Source: Eubacterium sp. (GTDB lineage Bacteria > Bacillota > Clostridia > Lachnospirales > Lachnospiraceae). From it: a DNA stretch of 52,257 nucleotides. Below are positions 18,590-28,146 of the stretch, piece by piece (positions within the stretch are counted from its first letter, which is position 1; each line of letters starts with the position of its first letter). Both the position numbers and the translations under genes were made by a program. The notes below the pieces were generated by a model. The model made no database searches. It was not told the origin of the DNA and saw only the letters and a program-made list of their open reading frames with translations. The DNA is taken from contig JAGABX010000149.1 in NCBI GenBank assembly GCA_017614395.1, positions 1 through 52,257 on the forward strand, written 5' to 3'.

Positions 18590-19222
18590 TCAGCAATAGG
18601 AATTGAATAACATCCCACTGTACAACGAATTCTCATACGCAGGTCCGACATCCTTTCCAGCCAGGTGCCCGTAACTGTACACCTTCTGTTCCACGTACTC
18701 CATCGGATTCATGCTCATCTCTTCGCTCTTCGCTGCCAGTTCTGATACGAAGCCCAACGGTGGAAACAGTCCTTCGCCATCCTCCGCCGTCGGTGCGGTC
18801 AGAAAGCCCTCATCGTCTACTGAGAAACCGGCACGGGTCAACTCATCAGTGTGCCTGCGGATCATATTCCGCAATTCCCCTCCGGGACGGGATGGTTTCC
18901 CGTTTGCCTTCCCGAAATCATCGCTCTTCTTCAGCAGGTCGTTGAAAGTCTCCGCCATTTTGCCCATGCTCTCCGAGAGCCTTTCCTGATCGCCGGATAA
19001 CACGGACTCCGTCGCCTCGCCAAGCTCCATGGACAATTCCTTCACATTCAACACATACGCCTGTGTCTTGTTGGAAATGCGAACCACCGTCTGCGGATTG
19101 GAATTGTTCATGCTTACGATGTTTTTGTATTTAGTTTTTAGCTCTTGCCTGTTGTGGACACTGCGCTGCGGATCGAGCCGCGGCAGGTACCCGCCCAGGT
19201 ACAAATTGTAAGCTGCTACCAT
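18590..19222 (-). CDS. Unrecognised 210-residue protein
   Basis: I do not recognise this family with confidence. The N terminus is MVAAYNLYLGGYLPRLDP, and a polar region then contains SMNNSNPQTVVRISNKTQAYV. The middle is helical (LSESMGKMAETFNDLLKK). The segment AGFSVDDEGFLTA faintly recalls FliD-like flagellar cap proteins, and the C terminus ends in SGMLFNSYC with a terminal cysteine. There is no signal peptide or membrane segment. The ATG at 19222 has AAGGAAGG ten bases upstream and is preferred; an ATG at 19252 would add ten residues. The gene stands alone between its own promoter with a structured leader and a strong terminator, so it is probably independently regulated. Confidence 0.75.
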   Translation of the reverse strand: MVAAYNLYLGGYLPRLDPQRSVHNRQELKTKYKNIVSMNNSNPQTVVRISNKTQAYVLNVKELSMELGEATESVLSGDQERLSESMGKMAETFNDLLKKSDDFGKANGKPSRPGGELRNMIRRHTDELTRAGFSVDDEGFLTAPTAEDGEGLFPPLGFVSELAAKSEEMSMNPMEYVEQKVYSYGHLAGKDVGPAYENSLYSGMLFNSYC

Positions 19223-19252
19223 AACAATCACGCCTTCCTTGGCTGCTCCCAT

Positions 19253-19345
19253 GATGCATCCCTGCTATTGGGGAGGTGCTGGTCATGTAGCCGAAATCGA
19301 TGTATTATCTTCGATTCGCCGACTCCTGCCGGCAAAGGCTACTAC
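19253..19345 (-). ncRNA. Candidate structured leader RNA with a three-way junction
   Basis: On the minus strand GTAGCC (19337-19342) pairs with GGCTAC (19287-19292). They enclose a GCCG/CGGC hairpin and an AATCGA/TCGATT hairpin, making a compact three-way junction that begins at the expected transcript start. A pyrimidine stretch (CACCTCCCC) and a small CCC/GGG hairpin follow before the gene. CACCTCCCC resembles an anti-Shine-Dalgarno sequence. It does not match any riboswitch I know by sequence. Confidence 0.5.
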
Positions 19346-19354
19346 TGCATTTAT

Positions 19355-19383
19355 AATATACCACAAAATCAGGGGAAATGCAA
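19355..19383 (-). promoter_or_regulatory. Promoter for the 210-residue gene
   Basis: TTGCAT, 17 bases and TATATT on the minus strand. Transcription would begin at about 19348, so that the structured leader forms the 5' end of the message. Confidence 0.7.
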
Positions 19384-19413
19384 TACTTTTTTTCAAAAAT
19401 CCCTGCTTTTTTT

Positions 19414-19452
19414 CATGAAAAAGGCACCGCAGATTAAAATCCGCAGTGCCTG
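19414..19452 (-). terminator. Intrinsic terminator after glgP
   Basis: On the minus strand AGGCACTGCGGAT pairs with ATCTGCGGTGCCT, followed by a five-T run. It ends the glgP transcript before the next promoter. Confidence 0.85.
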
Positions 19453-19489
19453 ATTTTTTTCTTATTAAAAAGATATTTAGAAAGATATA

Positions 19490-21961
19490 TTACAGAGTGA
19501 CCTTGTCGAGATGCCAGATATCATCGACATACTCCTGTATGGTACGGTCTGAAGAGAATTTTCCGACCTTAGCCACCTGGATCATAGCCATCTTTGCCCA
19601 GCGTTTTTCATCGCGATAGGCTTTTTCCACTTCCTTCTGCGCTGCCTCGTAAGAACGGAAATCCTTGAGTATGAAATACTGGTCAGCCGGCGTTCCTCCG
19701 TCTTTTTCCAGAAGAGAATTGTACAGCTCGCGGAACAGCTCGGGCTCCTGGCGGGAGTAGGTTCCGTCGATCAGCTGAGTCAGCACGGCGCGTATATCCA
19801 TGTCCATGTTGTAGATATCCTTGGGATCGTACTGGCCGTTGTGCTCAAAATCAATAACCTCCTGTGAGGAAAGCCCGAAAATAAACGCATTTTCCTCGCC
19901 GACCTCCTCAACGATCTCAACATTCGCGCCGTCCATGGTTCCGATAGTCGGCGCCCCGTTCAGCATGAATTTCATGTTTCCTGTACCTGACGCCTCCTTG
20001 GAAGCGGTTGAGATCTGCTCGGATACATCCGCTGCCGCAAAGATCAGCTCCGCATTGGACACACGATAGTTTTCAATGAACACAACCTTGATCTTGCCTT
20101 TGATCGACTCGTCATTGTTCACCACGTCACCGACGCTGTTTATCAGTTTGATAATGGCTTTTGCCCGACGATAACCTGCGGAAGCCTTCGCTCCGAAAAT
20201 GAATGTCCTGGGATAGAAATCCATATTCGGGTTTTTCTTCAGCTGGTTATACAGATGCATTATGTGAAGGATATTCAGCAACTGACGTTTATACTCATGG
20301 AGTCGTTTAACCTGCACATCAAAGATCGACCTCGGATCCACCTCAACACCGTTGTGGATTTTAATGTACTCTGCAAGCCGTACCTTGTTCTGGTATTTGA
20401 TATTCATGAATTCCTGACGGCATTTTTCGTCATCGATATATACCGACAGTTTATCCATGCGTGAAAGATCCGTGATCCATTCACTGCCGATTTTGTCAGT
20501 TACCCACTCAGCAAGCTTCGGATTACCATGCAGCAGGAAACGGCGTTGCGTGATACCGTTTGTTTTGTTGTTGAATTTCTCCGGCATCATCTGATAGAAA
20601 TCACGCAATTCCTGATTCTTCAGAATCTCAGTATGGAGTCTCGCAACACCGTTTACCGAGAATCCGGCAACTATTGCGAGATGCGCCATTTTAACCTGAC
20701 CGTCGTAGATAATGGCCATTTTGCGAACTTTTTCCATATCACCCGGATATTTCGCCTGGATCTGCAGGATAAAGCGGCGGTTGATCTCCTCAGTGATCTG
20801 GTAAATACGCGGCAGAAGCCTTGAAAAAAGCTCAAGCGGCCATTTTTCCAGAGCCTCCGACATGATAGTATGGTTAGTGTAGGCGCAGGTCTTGGATGTA
20901 ACAGCCCATGCGTCCTCCCACTCGAGATTATAATCATCAAGAAGAATACGCATCAGCTCGGGAACAGTCACGGTCGGATGCGTGTCGTTCAACTGGAAGC
21001 ATACTTTTTCATGGAGTTTGCGAATGTCGTCGTGTTTCTCCATGTATTTGGAAATAGCGCGCTGCACACTGGCGGACACGAAAAAGTACTGCTGTTTCAG
21101 GCGGAGTTCCTTGCCGGCGTAATGATTGTCGTTCGGATAGAGCACCTCACAGATGGTTCGCGCGAGATTCTGCTGCTCAACCGCCTGCTGATAGTCGCCC
21201 TTGTCAAAATGCTCAAGGTTGAACGTGTCTATCGCCTCAGCATCCCAGATGCGCAGTGTGTTTACGATATGGTTGCCATATCCGACAACAGGCAGGTCAT
21301 AAGGCACCGCCATAACCGACTGATAACCCTCCTGGAAGAATTTATCGCGTCCGGTAGTTTCATCCTTGCGAACGGCAACGTAGCCTCCGAAGCGAACCTC
21401 TACGGAGTACTCGGGACGTTTAATCTCAAACGGGTTACGATCCTTCAGCCAGTCATCCGGTGTTTCAATCTGAAATCCGTCGCGGATCTCCTGTTTAAAC
21501 ATGCCATATTTGTAACGAATGCCACATCCGTACGCCGGATAACCGAGTGTTGAAAGTGAATCCAAAAAGCATGCCGCCAGACGACCGAGACCGCCGTTAC
21601 CTAACGCTGCATCCGGCTCCTCATCCTCGATAGCGTCGAGATCAAAGCCCAGATCCTCGAGCACATCACGAACAATCTTGTCCTCCTTGAGGTTAATGAT
21701 GATATTGCCGAGCGCGCGCCCCATCAAAAACTCCATGGACAGATAATAAACAGTTTTCACATCGTCCTGATCATACTTTTTATGAGTCTTCATCCAATCA
21801 TCGACAACGTCATCCTTCATGGCAAAGGCAACAGCCTGGAACATCTGCGCCGTCGTTGCCTCAGCGATCGTTTTGCGAAAGAGCATTTTCATATAGTACT
21901 CAATCTCACCAATCAGCTTCTCCTTTTTTTCCTCATCAGTCATTACTTTTTTGCTCGCCAT
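19490..21961 (-). CDS. glgP: Glycogen/starch (alpha-glucan) phosphorylase
   Basis: An 823-residue glycogen phosphorylase of normal length. It releases glucose-1-phosphate from alpha-1,4-glucan by phosphorolysis in the cytoplasm. The pyridoxal-phosphate lysine is K664 in EASGTGNMKFMLNGA. The N-terminal half has VYYLSMEFLMGRAL and PDAALGNGGLGRLAACF, and FDVQVKRLHEYKRQLLN is also present. AAGGAAGAGG precedes the ATG. It starts 73 bases after ileS on the same strand without a clear promoter of its own, so readthrough from ileS is possible. Confidence 0.96.
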   Translation of the reverse strand: MASKKVMTDEEKKEKLIGEIEYYMKMLFRKTIAEATTAQMFQAVAFAMKDDVVDDWMKTHKKYDQDDVKTVYYLSMEFLMGRALGNIIINLKEDKIVRDVLEDLGFDLDAIEDEEPDAALGNGGLGRLAACFLDSLSTLGYPAYGCGIRYKYGMFKQEIRDGFQIETPDDWLKDRNPFEIKRPEYSVEVRFGGYVAVRKDETTGRDKFFQEGYQSVMAVPYDLPVVGYGNHIVNTLRIWDAEAIDTFNLEHFDKGDYQQAVEQQNLARTICEVLYPNDNHYAGKELRLKQQYFFVSASVQRAISKYMEKHDDIRKLHEKVCFQLNDTHPTVTVPELMRILLDDYNLEWEDAWAVTSKTCAYTNHTIMSEALEKWPLELFSRLLPRIYQITEEINRRFILQIQAKYPGDMEKVRKMAIIYDGQVKMAHLAIVAGFSVNGVARLHTEILKNQELRDFYQMMPEKFNNKTNGITQRRFLLHGNPKLAEWVTDKIGSEWITDLSRMDKLSVYIDDEKCRQEFMNIKYQNKVRLAEYIKIHNGVEVDPRSIFDVQVKRLHEYKRQLLNILHIMHLYNQLKKNPNMDFYPRTFIFGAKASAGYRRAKAIIKLINSVGDVVNNDESIKGKIKVVFIENYRVSNAELIFAAADVSEQISTASKEASGTGNMKFMLNGAPTIGTMDGANVEIVEEVGEENAFIFGLSSQEVIDFEHNGQYDPKDIYNMDMDIRAVLTQLIDGTYSRQEPELFRELYNSLLEKDGGTPADQYFILKDFRSYEAAQKEVEKAYRDEKRWAKMAMIQVAKVGKFSSDRTIQEYVDDIWHLDKVTL

Positions 21962-22034
21962 AATCCTCTTCCTTTCTGTTAGTTTCTATGTTTACGGTTT
22001 CCGATGCAAATCCGTGCGCATCCTGCCGGAGGCA

Positions 22035-25000
22035 TTACAGTTTCTGAGTTCCCAGTGTAACGGTTTCACCGTTGATATTCCATTCCCTGGTCGTGCCGCC
22101 GGTCGAATCATATGATATCTCCTGCGCCAGAACATCGTGCATTATCGACTCTTCATTGCGCTTGAAAATATCTCTGATTCGATCATTTCCGTTTACGAGA
22201 ACGCGGATGTGATCCATAACCTCATAATCAGCCTCCTTGCGCATGGTCTGGATCTTGGAGATGAGCTCACGCACAAAGCCCTCCTCGATCAGCTCATCGG
22301 TCAGGTTAGTATCGATAACTACGGTGATTCCCCGATCCGTCTCGCTGACAAAGGTATCCATCTGTTTTGACTCGATCACGAGATCCTCTCTGGAGATATA
22401 TTCATCGAGTCCCTCCAGAGTTATTTTTAATTCATTTTTTTCATTTATTTCAGCCATCGCCTCGTTGCCGTTTAAGGAAGCCAGGATGTCCTTGACTGCA
22501 TTTATTTTTCCGCCGAAACGTTTGCCCAAAGTCTTGAAATTTGGCTTGATGCTATAGTCGGTAAACTCAGAAACATCATCAGTAAAAAGCACTTCCTTTA
22601 CATTCAATTCATCGGCAATTATAGTTGTAAAATAATCGGACAATTCTGCATCTGCCTTGACAAATATGCGACTGATTGGCTGACGGTTTTTGATGTTCGC
22701 GGTATTGCGGGCTGCTCGACCGAGCGCAACTATCTGCAGGAGCTCGTCCATCTTTTTCTCAAGCTCAGTATCTATCTGCTCCTCATGTACCACAGGGAAA
22801 TCGCAGAGGTGGATAGATTCCGGCGCAGACTTGTCAGACTCACAGACGAGATTCTGATAAATGCTCTCACTCATGAACGGAATCATCGGAGCCGCTGCCT
22901 TCGCAATGGTTACGAGCGCCGTGTGCAGAGTCATATATGCATTGATCTTGTCCTGCTCCATTCCCTTGGCCCAAAAACGGTCACGGCAACGGCGGACATA
23001 CCAATTGCTCATATCCTCCACAAACGACTGCAATGCTTTGGCAGTTTCGGGTATGCGGTAATTCCCGAGATTGTCATCAACCTCCCTCACCGTTGTATTT
23101 AATTTGGAAAGAAGCCATTTATCCATGACAGCGAGCCTGTCGTACTCGAGTTTGTAATCCCGAGCGTCAAATTCATCGATATTTGCGTAAAGGACAAAGA
23201 AAGCATAGGTGTTCCACAGGGTTCCCATGAATTTACGCTGTCCTTCTACAACCGCCTTGTCATGGAAACGGTTGGGGAGCCACGGTGCTGAATTTATGTA
23301 GAAATACCAGCGGATCGCATCCGCGCCGAACGTTCCCAGTGCCTCCATCGGATCAACCGCATTCCCCTTGCTCTTTGACATCTTCTGACCATTCTCATCC
23401 TGCACATGACCGAGCACAATGACATTTTCATACGGCGCTTTGTTAAAAAGCAGGGTTGACTCGGCAAGCAGCGAATAGAACCAGCCGCGTGTCTGGTCAA
23501 CAGCCTCGGAAATAAACTGAGCCGGGAACTGCGCCTCAAACAGTTCTTTGTTCTCGAACGGATAATGATGCTGGGCAAACGGCATTGCGCCGGAATCAAA
23601 CCAGCAGTCGATAACCTCCGGCACACGTCTCATTGTTTTGCCGCATTTCGGACAGGTACAGGTGACCTCGTCGATATACGGGCGGTGAAGCTCAGTGTTT
23701 TTTGCCTCCGGATTACCGGATTTTTCAGCAAGCTCCTCGCGTGAACCGATTGCTATCTGCTCGCCGCACTCCTCGCATTCCCAGATATTGAGCGGCGTTC
23801 CCCAATAACGGTTACGTGATACCGCCCAATCCTGAATGTTCTCCAGCCAGTCTCCGAAACGTCCGGTCCCGATGGACTCCGGAATCCAGTTTATTGTTTT
23901 GTTATTCGAAATCAGGTCGTCACGAACCTTGGTCATCTCTATATACCATGACTCTCTTGCATAATAAATCAGCGGAGTGTCACATCGCCAGCAGAACGGA
24001 TAATCGTGCTCGAACTGCGGCGCCGAGAAGAGGAGTTTACGCGCGGACAGATCCTTCAGAACCATAGGATCGGCATCCTTGACAAATGTTCCGACATACG
24101 GTGTCTCCTCTGTCATATTTCCCTTGTCGTCAACAAACTGTACAAACGGCAGGTCATAATTACGGCCGACCTTGGCATCGTCCTCACCGAACGCAGGCGC
24201 AATATGTACGATACCCGTACCGTCTGTCATTGTAACATAGCTGTCACAGGTGATGTAGTGCCCCTTCTTTTTCTGTTTCTCGCAGGTCGGTTTCACGAAA
24301 TCAAAGAGTGGCTCATATTCCTTCCTCTCGAGGTCGGTACCCTTGAAGGTCTCAAGAACCTCATAAGCCTTACCATCCGGTGTGGGGTCATTTTTCTCAA
24401 GAAGGTCATTAAGCACCGTGTCAAGCAGCGCCTCAGCCATATAGTAGGTGTAGCCGTCAACAGCCTTTACCTTGCAATAGGTCTCGTCAGGATTCACGCA
24501 GAGCGCGACGTTACTCGGCAGCGTCCACGGCGTCGTTGTCCATGCGAGGAAATATGCGTCCTCCCCCACTACCTTGAAACGGACAACCGCAGAGCGTTCC
24601 TTGACATTTTTATACCCCTGCGCAACCTCATGCGATGAGAGTGGAGTGCCGCAACGCGGACAATACGGAACTATTTTGAAGCCTTTGTAGAGGAGTCCGC
24701 GATCCCAGATCTCCTTCAAAGCCCACCACTCGGATTCGATAAAATCGTCATCGTAGGTAACATACGGATTATCCATGTCTGCCCAGAATCCTACAGCGTC
24801 GGAGAACTCCTCCCACATGCCCTTGTATTTCCAGACAGATTCCTTGCATTTATTGATAAACGGATCAAGACCGTATTCCTCAATCTGCTCCTTGCCGTCG
24901 AGACCGAGAGCCCTCTCCACCTCTAGCTCAACCGGCAGACCATGTGTGTCCCAGCCGGCCTTGCGCGGAACCTGATATCCCTTCATGGTGCGGTAACGCG

Positions 25001-25205
25001 GGATCATATCCTTGATGACACGCGTGAGCACATGCCCGATGTGGGGCTGGCCGTTCGCGGTAGGCGGACCGTCATAGAACATATAAGTCGGCGCTCCGGC
25101 TCGCAGTTCTATACTTTTCTTGAATATATCGTTTTCGCGCCAGAAATCCAAAACCTTCCGCTCGCGATCGACGAAATTCATATCTGTAGTGACTTTTTTG
25201 TACAT
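22035..25205 (-). CDS. ileS: Isoleucyl-tRNA synthetase, long eukaryote-like type
   Basis: A 1056-residue class I synthetase charging tRNA-Ile. The HIGH motif is HIGH at 55-58, in the setting DGPPTANGQPHIGHVLTR, and KMSKS is in GQKMSKSKGN. The WTTTPWTLPSN editing motif is present. The PTANGQPHIGH form and the length above 1000 residues match the IleRS2 group found in eukaryotes, archaea and some bacteria, which is typically mupirocin-insensitive, rather than the E. coli-like type. AAGGAGG precedes the ATG. It has its own promoter and a leader of only about 50 bases, too short for a T-box. Confidence 0.96.
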   Translation of the reverse strand: MYKKVTTDMNFVDRERKVLDFWRENDIFKKSIELRAGAPTYMFYDGPPTANGQPHIGHVLTRVIKDMIPRYRTMKGYQVPRKAGWDTHGLPVELEVERALGLDGKEQIEEYGLDPFINKCKESVWKYKGMWEEFSDAVGFWADMDNPYVTYDDDFIESEWWALKEIWDRGLLYKGFKIVPYCPRCGTPLSSHEVAQGYKNVKERSAVVRFKVVGEDAYFLAWTTTPWTLPSNVALCVNPDETYCKVKAVDGYTYYMAEALLDTVLNDLLEKNDPTPDGKAYEVLETFKGTDLERKEYEPLFDFVKPTCEKQKKKGHYITCDSYVTMTDGTGIVHIAPAFGEDDAKVGRNYDLPFVQFVDDKGNMTEETPYVGTFVKDADPMVLKDLSARKLLFSAPQFEHDYPFCWRCDTPLIYYARESWYIEMTKVRDDLISNNKTINWIPESIGTGRFGDWLENIQDWAVSRNRYWGTPLNIWECEECGEQIAIGSREELAEKSGNPEAKNTELHRPYIDEVTCTCPKCGKTMRRVPEVIDCWFDSGAMPFAQHHYPFENKELFEAQFPAQFISEAVDQTRGWFYSLLAESTLLFNKAPYENVIVLGHVQDENGQKMSKSKGNAVDPMEALGTFGADAIRWYFYINSAPWLPNRFHDKAVVEGQRKFMGTLWNTYAFFVLYANIDEFDARDYKLEYDRLAVMDKWLLSKLNTTVREVDDNLGNYRIPETAKALQSFVEDMSNWYVRRCRDRFWAKGMEQDKINAYMTLHTALVTIAKAAAPMIPFMSESIYQNLVCESDKSAPESIHLCDFPVVHEEQIDTELEKKMDELLQIVALGRAARNTANIKNRQPISRIFVKADAELSDYFTTIIADELNVKEVLFTDDVSEFTDYSIKPNFKTLGKRFGGKINAVKDILASLNGNEAMAEINEKNELKITLEGLDEYISREDLVIESKQMDTFVSETDRGITVVIDTNLTDELIEEGFVRELISKIQTMRKEADYEVMDHIRVLVNGNDRIRDIFKRNEESIMHDVLAQEISYDSTGGTTREWNINGETVTLGTQKL

Positions 25206-25259
25206 GATAATGCCTCCTTGAGGGTGGTTCTCATGCTTTTTATAAACATAAGTAGTTTT

Positions 25260-25288
25260 ATTTTATGTGATTTTCGTGAAGATGTCAA
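25260..25288 (-). promoter_or_regulatory. Promoter for ileS
   Basis: TTGACA, 17 bases and TAAAAT on the minus strand, about 55 bases upstream of the ileS ATG. There is no room for a T-box between promoter and gene. Confidence 0.85.
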
Positions 25289-25321
25289 GAGAAAAACATA
25301 ACGTTTTGGGGCAGCACATCC

Positions 25322-28087
25322 TCAGACAACTATTTTGACGCTGCTTCCGCCGGATTTTTCCTTCGTAACAACAATCTGTTTGTCGATGCGATCCTTCAGC
25401 CCGGCAACATGTGAGATGATGCCGACGAGTCTGTTCCCCTGCGCTATTCCCGTAAGCGCCCTGAATGCACTGTCGAGTTTTTCCGAAGACAGTGTTCCGA
25501 AACCCTCATCTATGAACATCGTATCAATCTGAATTCCGCCCGCGCTGGCCTGTATCTCGTCGGACAGTCCTAATGCCAGTGAAAGGGAGGCCATAAAGGT
25601 TTCACCGCCGGAGAGCGATTTTACAGCTCTTCTGGTGCCGTTGTAATGATCAATCACCTCAAGCTCCAGACCGAATTGTTTCTTTACACCGCTTGCTTCC
25701 TTCTGCCTGACTAACTCATATTGATTTGATGACATGGTGAGAAGCCTGAGATTTGCCTTGCTGATAATCCTGTCAAAATAAGCCATCTGATAGAATACCT
25801 CAAGCTTGATTTTGGTTTTGCCGGTTAATTCTCCGTTCATGGTATCCGAAAGCGTTGAAACAGACTTGTACTTTTCTTCCAGGTCGGCGATATCCTTCGC
25901 GTTCGATTTCAGGCTGGTCTGTATATCGGAATTAATCTTCAGACGGGAGCTTATATCCCCGATCCGATCTGTAATATCGGAATTCCTTTTATCCAGCTCT
26001 TCTTTTTTTGTTTCTTCTGCGTTCAGGTCAATCTGACTTGAGGTTTCGATTGTTTTTTCAAGACCTGCGATTTCGCCTTTTAATTTCTCGACAGCAGTTT
26101 TCTGGTTGTGATACTTCTCCTGCGCGTTATCAATCGTTTCCTGAATAGTATTTGCGTCTTTTTTCAGTTTCTCAATTTTCTTCTCGGTTTCTTCCAGACT
26201 GTCATAGGTGAGCTTTTTGTTCGTTTTTTCAAGATTGCTCTCCTTCTCCTGTTTTGTGGCCTCTGCGGATTTCAGTTCAGCCTGCAGGTTTCCGACTTGT
26301 TTTTCCGCATCCCTGATCTGTTCATCCTTGGCAGGAATCAGTTTCTCCAGTTCCTCCAGTCTTCCTGCTCTTTTTTCCTCCTCCCTGATTGCGTTTTCTA
26401 TCTCGGAAATTTTGCCCACGCACCGGTTGATTTCCTCGTCAAGATTATCCTGTAATCCGGAAATGTCATCTACCCCGAAAATCTCTTTACTTTTTTTCAC
26501 TAATTCGGACTTCAGGCCATCGGCAACCGCGCGTTTTTCTCCCGCAATCCCAGAGCTTTCTTCACGTTTTTGTCTTGCCGCCTCGGAAGCTGTTTTGAGT
26601 TTGTCCAGTTCCTCCTCGGAGAGTGCCTCCGCCGAACGATGCGCCAGTCTGGGATGCTCCGTGGAACCACAGACAGGGCATGGGGTTCCCGGTTGAATTT
26701 TCTCCGCCAGCACACCTGCCTGGTTATCAAAAAAAGCCTGCGATTTGTGTTCAAATTCCGACTTCAAGCGGTTGTATTCGGCGTCGTCATTGCTGTATTT
26801 TTCCTGTGCTTTCCCCAGCTCCGCGGATGCTTGGATGTAGTTATTATTCTTCTCTGAGATTTCATTTAATTCCTTAACCCTGCCATCCAGCTTTACTTTT
26901 TCACTGTTTAAGTCACCGTTGTTTTTATCTGTATTTTTCAGTGTGTTTTTTTCGTTCTCCAGGGTGGCTTTTTCATCATTATATTGTTTGATTATTTCGT
27001 TGCACGATTGGATTTTATTTCTTGTCTGTTCGCATTTCGTTTCTATTTCTGTTATTTCTTTTTTAATCGACTGAATTGTCTCATATTCACCACGCTCCAG
27101 TTCGAGCTGTGTAGCTTCTTTTTCAAAATCATTTTTCTTCGGAATTTCAGCCTGGGCTTCTTCCAAATCATCTTTGAGGCTGCCTGCTTTCGGTTCCTCT
27201 GTTTCCAGCTGTTTTCTTTTTTCTTCGAGATCTTCCGTCGCTTTTTTTACGGATTTGGCTGCGCCGATATTCTGATTAACCGTACTTAATTCTGCCTGTA
27301 CCGACTCGACTTCCTGCAGCATTTTTTCGACCGATTCCTGATCTGAATTTATCATCCGGGTTAACAGATCAACAACTTCAATTGTATCCATCTCGTCGTT
27401 CTTTGCTTTATCTACGAGCAGGGAATTCGGATCATCCTTGTCAACCTTTATTCCGTTGATGTACTGTTTGATGCTTTTTCTCCTGTCGGTGACTTCTCTT
27501 TCAAGGCCATTTGCTTTTGCCTTGATTGCATCCTGGAGTTTTTCATAATTCTTTGTCTTAAAAAGCTTCTGAAAAATCTCCGTTCTTCCGGCTGTATCAG
27601 AATAAAGGATGTCCATGAAATCCCCCTGTGCTATCATTGCTATCTGGGAGAACTGTTCTTTGTCTATTCCGAGAATGGAGACAATTTCATCTGTAACAGC
27701 TGTTACTCCGGTCACAACGTTTCCGTCCGGTTTATGTAATTCAGCAGCAGCGTTTTCAGTAGTATCGCCGCCACCTCTTTTACTTGCCCTTCTGTATGTC
27801 GGATTTCTGTTAATTGTATACTCTTTGCCACCGTGAGAAAACAACAGTTCAACAAATGTCGGCGTATCAAGCGAAGCATATTTTGACCGGAGCATTGATG
27901 CTTCTCTGGCCTCCCCGCTCGCTTCACCGAAAAGAGCATATGATATCGCGTCAAATATGGTTGTTTTACCTGCGCCCGTATCACCGGTTATCAGGTAAAG
28001 CCCCTGTGTCCCCAACTGTTCAAGATCCAATTCTGTTTTCTTCGCATATGGTCCGAATCCGCAAATTGTCAGTTTTAACGGTCTCAT
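25322..28087 (-). CDS. sbcC: Exonuclease subunit SbcC (SMC/Rad50-like ATPase)
   Basis: A 921-residue ATPase subunit of the SbcCD nuclease, which opens and trims DNA ends, hairpins and protein-blocked ends. The N terminus has FGPYAKKTELDLE and the Walker A GDTGAGKTT. Long coiled coils follow, with a zinc-hook CPVC in the centre (PGTPCPVCGSTEHPRLAHR). The C-terminal head has the signature SGGETFMASLSLALGLS and the Walker B region IDTMFIDEGFGTL. The start is preceded by GGAGG. It follows sbcD after 59 bases. Confidence 0.95.
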   Translation of the reverse strand: MRPLKLTICGFGPYAKKTELDLEQLGTQGLYLITGDTGAGKTTIFDAISYALFGEASGEAREASMLRSKYASLDTPTFVELLFSHGGKEYTINRNPTYRRASKRGGGDTTENAAAELHKPDGNVVTGVTAVTDEIVSILGIDKEQFSQIAMIAQGDFMDILYSDTAGRTEIFQKLFKTKNYEKLQDAIKAKANGLEREVTDRRKSIKQYINGIKVDKDDPNSLLVDKAKNDEMDTIEVVDLLTRMINSDQESVEKMLQEVESVQAELSTVNQNIGAAKSVKKATEDLEEKRKQLETEEPKAGSLKDDLEEAQAEIPKKNDFEKEATQLELERGEYETIQSIKKEITEIETKCEQTRNKIQSCNEIIKQYNDEKATLENEKNTLKNTDKNNGDLNSEKVKLDGRVKELNEISEKNNNYIQASAELGKAQEKYSNDDAEYNRLKSEFEHKSQAFFDNQAGVLAEKIQPGTPCPVCGSTEHPRLAHRSAEALSEEELDKLKTASEAARQKREESSGIAGEKRAVADGLKSELVKKSKEIFGVDDISGLQDNLDEEINRCVGKISEIENAIREEEKRAGRLEELEKLIPAKDEQIRDAEKQVGNLQAELKSAEATKQEKESNLEKTNKKLTYDSLEETEKKIEKLKKDANTIQETIDNAQEKYHNQKTAVEKLKGEIAGLEKTIETSSQIDLNAEETKKEELDKRNSDITDRIGDISSRLKINSDIQTSLKSNAKDIADLEEKYKSVSTLSDTMNGELTGKTKIKLEVFYQMAYFDRIISKANLRLLTMSSNQYELVRQKEASGVKKQFGLELEVIDHYNGTRRAVKSLSGGETFMASLSLALGLSDEIQASAGGIQIDTMFIDEGFGTLSSEKLDSAFRALTGIAQGNRLVGIISHVAGLKDRIDKQIVVTKEKSGGSSVKIVV

Positions 28088-28146
28088 AATCCGTACCTCC
28101 TGTTTCTGTTATCTGTATCAATAACGATTTTTTAATTGTTTTATTG

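Noticed and set aside
25206-25321. T-box upstream of ileS
   Set aside because: The promoter is about 55 bases from the ATG, and no T-box sequence or antiterminator is present.
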